Assembly: GCA_018056045.1 (NCBI GenBank)
Contig: JAGPGI010000110.1
Location: 1-7,785 of the forward strand
Reading direction: 5' to 3'
Length of the DNA: 7,785 nt
From: Paracoccus sp. (in: a-proteobacteria)
GTDB lineage: Bacteria > Pseudomonadota > Alphaproteobacteria > Rhodobacterales > Rhodobacteraceae
In this document: positions 6,023 to 7,785 of the stretch, piece after piece
Numbering within the stretch: the stretch's first letter is position 1
How the letters are laid out: every line of letters starts with the position of its first letter
Position numbers and translations under genes: made by a program
The notes under the pieces: generated by a model
Databases searched by the model: none
Told to the model about the DNA's origin: nothing
What the model saw: the letters and a program-made list of their open reading frames with translations, nothing else

Positions 6023-7785
6023 TCAGGAGGCGACGCAATCGGCGTAGTGACGGACGACGCCGTCAGCGCCGGTTTCCAGAACCAGCCCGTGGATGTCGGT
6101 CTCGAACCCCGGACATTCGCGGGCGAATTCGCGGTTGAAGCGCAGGTAGTCGACGATCCTGGTGTTGAATTTTTCACCCGGGATCAGCAGCGGGATGCCG
6201 GGCGGGTAGGGGGTGACGAGGCTGGTGGTGATGCGGCCCTCCAGCTCGTCGATCGGCACCCGCTCGGTCTTGCGCCGGGCGATATGCGAAAACGCCTCGG
6301 TCGGCGTCATCGCCGGCAGGTGATCGGTCAGGTAGATATCCGTCGACAGCCGCGCCACGTCGTATTTGGCGTAAAGCGAATGGACGTGCTGGCTGAGATC
6401 GCGCAGGCCCATGCGCTCATAGCGCGGATGCTTGGCGCAGAATTCCGGCATCACCCGCCACAGCGGCTGATTGCGGTCGTAATCGTCCTTGAACTGCTGC
6501 AGCGCCGCGACAAGCGTGTTCCAGCGGCCCTTGGTGATGCCGATGGTGAACAGGATGAAAAAGCTGTAAAGCCCGGTCTTTTCCACCACCACGCCATGTT
6601 CGGTCAGGTATTTCGACACGATCGAGGCGGGAATGCCCGTCGTGTCGAAGCGCCCGTCGATATCCAGTCCGGGGGTGATGATCGTGGCCTTGATCGGGTC
6701 CAGCATGTTGAAGCCCGGCGCCATGTCGCCAAAGCCGTGCCAGCTGTCCTCGCCATCGGCCAGATGCACGCCATCCTCGTCGGTGCGGCGCAGAACCCAG
6801 CTTTTCGCGCGGCCGATGCCTTCTTCCTCCAGCTCGTCCGGGCCCCAGACCTGGAACCACCAGTCGTTTTCGCCGAATTCCTCATCGACCTTGCGCATGG
6901 CGCGGCGGAAATCCAGCGCCTCGAGGATCGATTCCTCGACCAGCGCGGTGCCGCCCGGCGGCTCCATCATCGCCGCCGCCACGTCGCAGCTGGCAATGAT
7001 CGAATATTGCGGGCTGGTCGAGGTGTGCATGAGGTAGGCTTCGTTGAACAGGTGCCGGTCCAGCTTGGTTTCCTCGGAATCCTGCACCAGAACATGGCTG
7101 GCCTGACTGATCCCGGCCAGCAGCTTGTGGATCGACTGGGTGGCATAGGTGACCGAATGCTTCATCCGCCCGCGCTTGCGGCCCATGGCGTGATAGGTGC
7201 CATAAAACGGATGGAAGGCGGCATGGGGCAGCCAGGCCTCGTCGAAATGCAGGTTGTCGACATAGCCGTCGAGCATGCGCTTGATCTCTTCGGTATTGTA
7301 GAGAACGCCGTCATAGGTCGATTGCGTCAGCGTCATCACCCGCGGCTTGACCGCATCGGCATCGACGCCCTGCAACAGCGGGTTGGCGCGGATCTTGTCG
7401 CGGATCGATTCCGGTTCGAATTCGGAATGCGCGATAGGCCCGATGATGCCCCAATGGTTGCGCGTGGGGCGCAGAAAGACCGGGATCGCCCCGGTCATGA
7501 TGATCGAATGCAGGATCGACTTGTGGCAGTTGCGGTCCACGACCACCACGTCGCCCGGCGCGACGGTATGGTGCCAGACCATCTTGTTCGAGGTCGAGGT
7601 GCCATTGGTCACGAAAAAGCAGTGATCGGCATTGAAGATGCGCGCGGCATTGCGTTCCGCCGCGCCGATGGCGCCGTTATGGTCCAGAAGCTGGCCCAGT
7701 TCCTCGACCGCGTTGCAGACATCGGCGCGCAGCATGTTCTCGCCATAGAACTGGTGATACATCTGCCCGATCGGGCTTTTCAGAA
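6023..7785 (-). CDS. PLP-dependent Orn/Lys/Arg decarboxylase, N-terminus cut by window edge
   Basis: The reading frame stays open to the right edge, and the codons before the Met at 7760-7762 read L-K-S-P-I-G-Q, which continues the family consensus. The true start is therefore outside and the N-terminal wing domain is missing. Counting from that Met, 579 residues are visible. PLP-domain marks are TNGTSTSNK (52-60), VDRNCHKSIL (75-84), HFDEAW (172-177) and TQSIHKLL (208-215), where Lys213 should form the Schiff base with PLP. MHTSTSPQY (245-253) and SWHGF (340-344) follow. The C-terminal domain has LEGRI, PYPPGIPLLIPGE and PGFETDIHG. The enzyme releases CO2 from lysine, ornithine or arginine to give a diamine or agmatine. 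From memory it resembles Pseudomonas LdcA-type lysine decarboxylases at least as closely as E. coli AdiA, but the substrate cannot be settled. It converges on the transporter operon and is probably unrelated to it. Confidence 0.94.
   Translation of the reverse strand, partial: LKSPIGQMYHQFYGENMLRADVCNAVEELGQLLDHNGAIGAAERNAARIFNADHCFFVTNGTSTSNKMVWHHTVAPGDVVVVDRNCHKSILHSIIMTGAIPVFLRPTRNHWGIIGPIAHSEFEPESIRDKIRANPLLQGVDADAVKPRVMTLTQSTYDGVLYNTEEIKRMLDGYVDNLHFDEAWLPHAAFHPFYGTYHAMGRKRGRMKHSVTYATQSIHKLLAGISQASHVLVQDSEETKLDRHLFNEAYLMHTSTSPQYSIIASCDVAAAMMEPPGGTALVEESILEALDFRRAMRKVDEEFGENDWWFQVWGPDELEEEGIGRAKSWVLRRTDEDGVHLADGEDSWHGFGDMAPGFNMLDPIKATIITPGLDIDGRFDTTGIPASIVSKYLTEHGVVVEKTGLYSFFILFTIGITKGRWNTLVAALQQFKDDYDRNQPLWRVMPEFCAKHPRYERMGLRDLSQHVHSLYAKYDVARLSTDIYLTDHLPAMTPTEAFSHIARRKTERVPIDELEGRITTSLVTPYPPGIPLLIPGEKFNTRIVDYLRFNREFARECPGFETDIHGLVLETGADGVVRHYADCVAS

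Noticed and set aside
1..7785. CRISPR array, insertion sequence, rRNA or origin
   Set aside because: No spaced direct repeats, transposase motifs, terminal inverted repeats or rRNA-like conserved stretches were seen on either strand.

Overview
The window is GC-rich and compactly coded, with strong GC bias at third codon positions. The gene families and style resemble an alphaproteobacterium of the Rhodobacterales/Paracoccus kind. That placement is an inference from composition and family resemblance; there is no rRNA or other marker to fix it.

Layout from left to right. Positions 1-234 hold no convincing gene, only GC-rich hairpins. A LysR-type regulator (235-1119, minus) is read divergently from a five-gene plus-strand set across a short, AT-rich, palindrome-bearing control region (1120-1232). 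The plus-strand set is: a D-2-hydroxyacid dehydrogenase (1233-2228), an RraA-like aldolase/decarboxylase (2254-2937), and the three parts of a tripartite tricarboxylate transporter, namely the periplasmic Bug/TctC receptor (2972-3928), the small membrane subunit TctB (3928-4389) and the large membrane subunit TctA (4418-5926). Gaps are 24-33 nt or a 1-nt overlap, and four of the five genes have strong Shine-Dalgarno sequences, so this reads as one operon. Past it, a 12-bp hairpin with a T tract on the minus strand (5966-6002) ends a convergent gene, a PLP-dependent basic amino acid (Lys/Orn/Arg) decarboxylase (6023-7785, minus) whose N-terminus lies beyond the right edge.

How the genes may work together (inference): the receptor captures a carboxylate in the periplasm, TctAB imports it, the dehydrogenase oxidises a 2-hydroxyacid to a 2-oxoacid, and the RraA-like enzyme cleaves it by retro-aldol reaction or beta-decarboxylation, giving pyruvate. 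The LysR protein would switch the set on when the substrate or an intermediate is present. The substrate cannot be read from the sequence. The decarboxylase is probably unrelated and belongs to polyamine, lysine/arginine or acid-stress metabolism.

I found no CRISPR array, insertion sequence, rRNA or credible tRNA, and no clear sign of an unprecedented system. The most interesting points are the uncharacterised uptake-plus-catabolism operon, the altered nucleotide-binding loop of its dehydrogenase, and the operator-like palindromes in its control region.
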